This document shows, in pieces, positions 5,898-6,925 of a stretch of 6,925 nucleotides of DNA. The DNA lies in assembly GCA_014729955.1 (NCBI GenBank), contig WJJA01000533.1, positions 1-6,925 on the forward strand, given 5' to 3'. Position 1 is the first letter of the stretch; each line of letters opens with the position of its first letter. Origin of the DNA: a bacterium. Its GTDB lineage: Bacteria > Electryoneota > Electryoneia > Electryoneales > Electryoneaceae. The notes beneath the pieces were generated by a model that was given only the letters and a program-made list of their open reading frames with translations, made no database searches and was not told where the DNA came from. Made by a program: the position numbers and the translations under genes.

Positions 5898-6925
5898 TCA
5901 GATCAGCAGCGGGGCAATCACCAGGCTGACCACGCTCATCAGCTTGATGAGGATGTTCAGCGAGGGGCCGGCGGTATCCTTGAAGGGATCGCCGACGGTG
6001 TCGCCGACCACGGCTGCCTTGTGGGCGTCGGAGCCCTTGCCGCCGTGCGCGCCGCCTTCGATATGCTTCTTGGCGTTGTCCCACGCGCCGCCGGCATTCG
6101 ACATGAAGATCGCCATCAGCACGCCCGCCACGGTCACGCCCGCGAGGAGACCGCCCAGCATCTGCGCGCCGAAAATGAAACCGACGACCGGCGGGGTCAG
6201 CACCGCAAGCAGACCGGGGGCGACCATTTCACGGATCGCCGCCTTGGTGGAAATGTCCACGCATTTCGCATACTGCGCCTTGCCGCGGCTGGCGTCGATC
6301 ACCTTGTGGTCTTCTTCGGTCCAGTCTTTGCGTTCACGCACCTTCATCACTTCCAGCGCCGCTTTCAGCTCGGGGATGGTGGTGAACTGGCGCCGTACCT
6401 CTTCAATCATCGATTTCGCCGCACGCCCGACTGCCTGCATCGCGAAGCTGGAGAAGAGGAACGGCAGCATGCCGCCGACGAACATGCCCGCCATTACGCG
6501 CGGGTCGAGAATGTCGATTTCAAAGTCCGGGATCGCGCTGCGGATCACGGTGGTAAACGCGCTGAAGAGCGCCAGAGCGGTCAGGGCCGCGGAACCGATC
6601 GCGAAGCCCTTGCCGATCGCTGCAGTGGTGTTGCCGACCGCATCCAGCTTGTCGGTACGTTCACGCACCTGCGGGTCGAGCTCGGCCATTTCCGCGATAC
6701 CGCCGGCGTTATCCGCAATCGGACCGTACGCGTCTACCGCCAGCTGAATGCCGGTGGTCGACAGCATGCCGAGCGCCGCGATCGCGATGCCGTAGAGGCC
6801 CGCGAAGTTGTAGGAGAGAATGATCGCCGCCGCCAGCACCAACAACGGGAAGGCCGTAGAAAGCATGCCGGTGCCGAGACCGGCGATAATGTTGGTCGCC
6901 GCGCCGGTCAGGGACTGTTCCGCGA
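5898..6925 (-). CDS. hppA: Membrane-bound ion-pumping pyrophosphatase, C-terminal half (partial)
   Basis: Membrane pyrophosphatases hydrolyse cytoplasmic PPi and pump H+ or Na+ across the inner membrane. The frame is open to the right edge, giving about 342 codons; families run about 670-800 residues, so roughly the N-terminal half lies outside. The ATG at 6866 is internal: upstream codons encode QSLTGAATNIIAGLGTG, a conserved family segment. Visible signatures are DAYGPIADNAGGIAEM, GNTTAAIGKGFAIGSA, EEVRRQF, GGAWDNAKKHIE and GDTVGDPFKDTAGPS, which supply the Asp, Asn and Lys residues of the Mg-PPi site. Several hydrophobic segments alternate with these. The Ala after GNTTA, where K+-independent enzymes carry Lys, marks the K+-dependent subfamily. 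The transmembrane glutamate that helps separate Na+ from H+ pumps is outside the window. It ends VIAPLLI and converges on the receptor gene. Confidence 0.96.
   Translation of the reverse strand, partial: AEQSLTGAATNIIAGLGTGMLSTAFPLLVLAAAIILSYNFAGLYGIAIAALGMLSTTGIQLAVDAYGPIADNAGGIAEMAELDPQVRERTDKLDAVGNTTAAIGKGFAIGSAALTALALFSAFTTVIRSAIPDFEIDILDPRVMAGMFVGGMLPFLFSSFAMQAVGRAAKSMIEEVRRQFTTIPELKAALEVMKVRERKDWTEEDHKVIDASRGKAQYAKCVDISTKAAIREMVAPGLLAVLTPPVVGFIFGAQMLGGLLAGVTVAGVLMAIFMSNAGGAWDNAKKHIEGGAHGGKGSDAHKAAVVGDTVGDPFKDTAGPSLNILIKLMSVVSLVIAPLLI

Noticed and set aside
5944..6747. Plus-strand 267-codon open frame opposite the pyrophosphatase
   Set aside because: Antisense of a strongly conserved enzyme; Ser/Ala/Pro-biased translation typical of a shadow frame.

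Overview
The window holds four protein-coding genes. Two form a tight plus-strand operon (223-1838). One is a large plus-strand outer-membrane receptor gene (2433-5102). The fourth is the C-terminal half of a minus-strand membrane pyrophosphatase gene that runs off the right edge (5898-6925). A roughly 250-bp non-coding repeat lies on both sides of the three plus-strand genes, in inverted orientation.

Organism (inference): a Gram-negative bacterium with an outer membrane. The receptor has an N-terminal carboxypeptidase-regulatory-like domain, as is common in Bacteroidota and related FCB lineages. Coding sequence is GC-rich, all three visible starts have strong purine-rich Shine-Dalgarno sites, and there are three textbook intrinsic terminators. 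Strong Shine-Dalgarno sites fit poorly with classical Bacteroidota. A deeper FCB-type lineage, probably uncultured, is my best guess, but no phylum can be fixed from this window.

Layout: 1-139 is the inner end of one repeat copy. A short leader follows, then a stand-alone HPPD-type VOC protein (223-816) and a luciferase-like flavin monooxygenase (825-1838). They are 8 bp apart, and the second ribosome-binding site overlaps the first stop codon. A terminator at 1864-1892 closes the operon. About 540 bp of palindrome-rich non-coding DNA, including a CRP/FNR-like site, leads to the TonB-dependent receptor, which has its own terminator at 5135-5166. A complete repeat copy, about 247 bp between two TA dinucleotides and with terminal inverted repeats, sits at 5199-5445. 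About 380 bp without a convincing gene follows, then the pyrophosphatase terminator (read on the minus strand) and gene.

How the genes may work together (inference): the operon pairs a putative mononuclear Fe(II) dioxygenase with an FMN-type monooxygenase, so two O2-using enzymes are probably made in matched amounts. The nearby receptor could bring in their substrate, but it has its own transcription signals, so the link rests on proximity and on lying inside the same repeat-bounded segment. The pyrophosphatase is a housekeeping ion pump outside that segment.

Most notable points: (1) the inverted pair of MITE-like repeats bracketing a 5-kb oxygenase/receptor cassette; (2) the single-domain protein that keeps the complete HPPD metal triad but lacks the HPPD N-terminal half; (3) its translational coupling to a luciferase-like monooxygenase.
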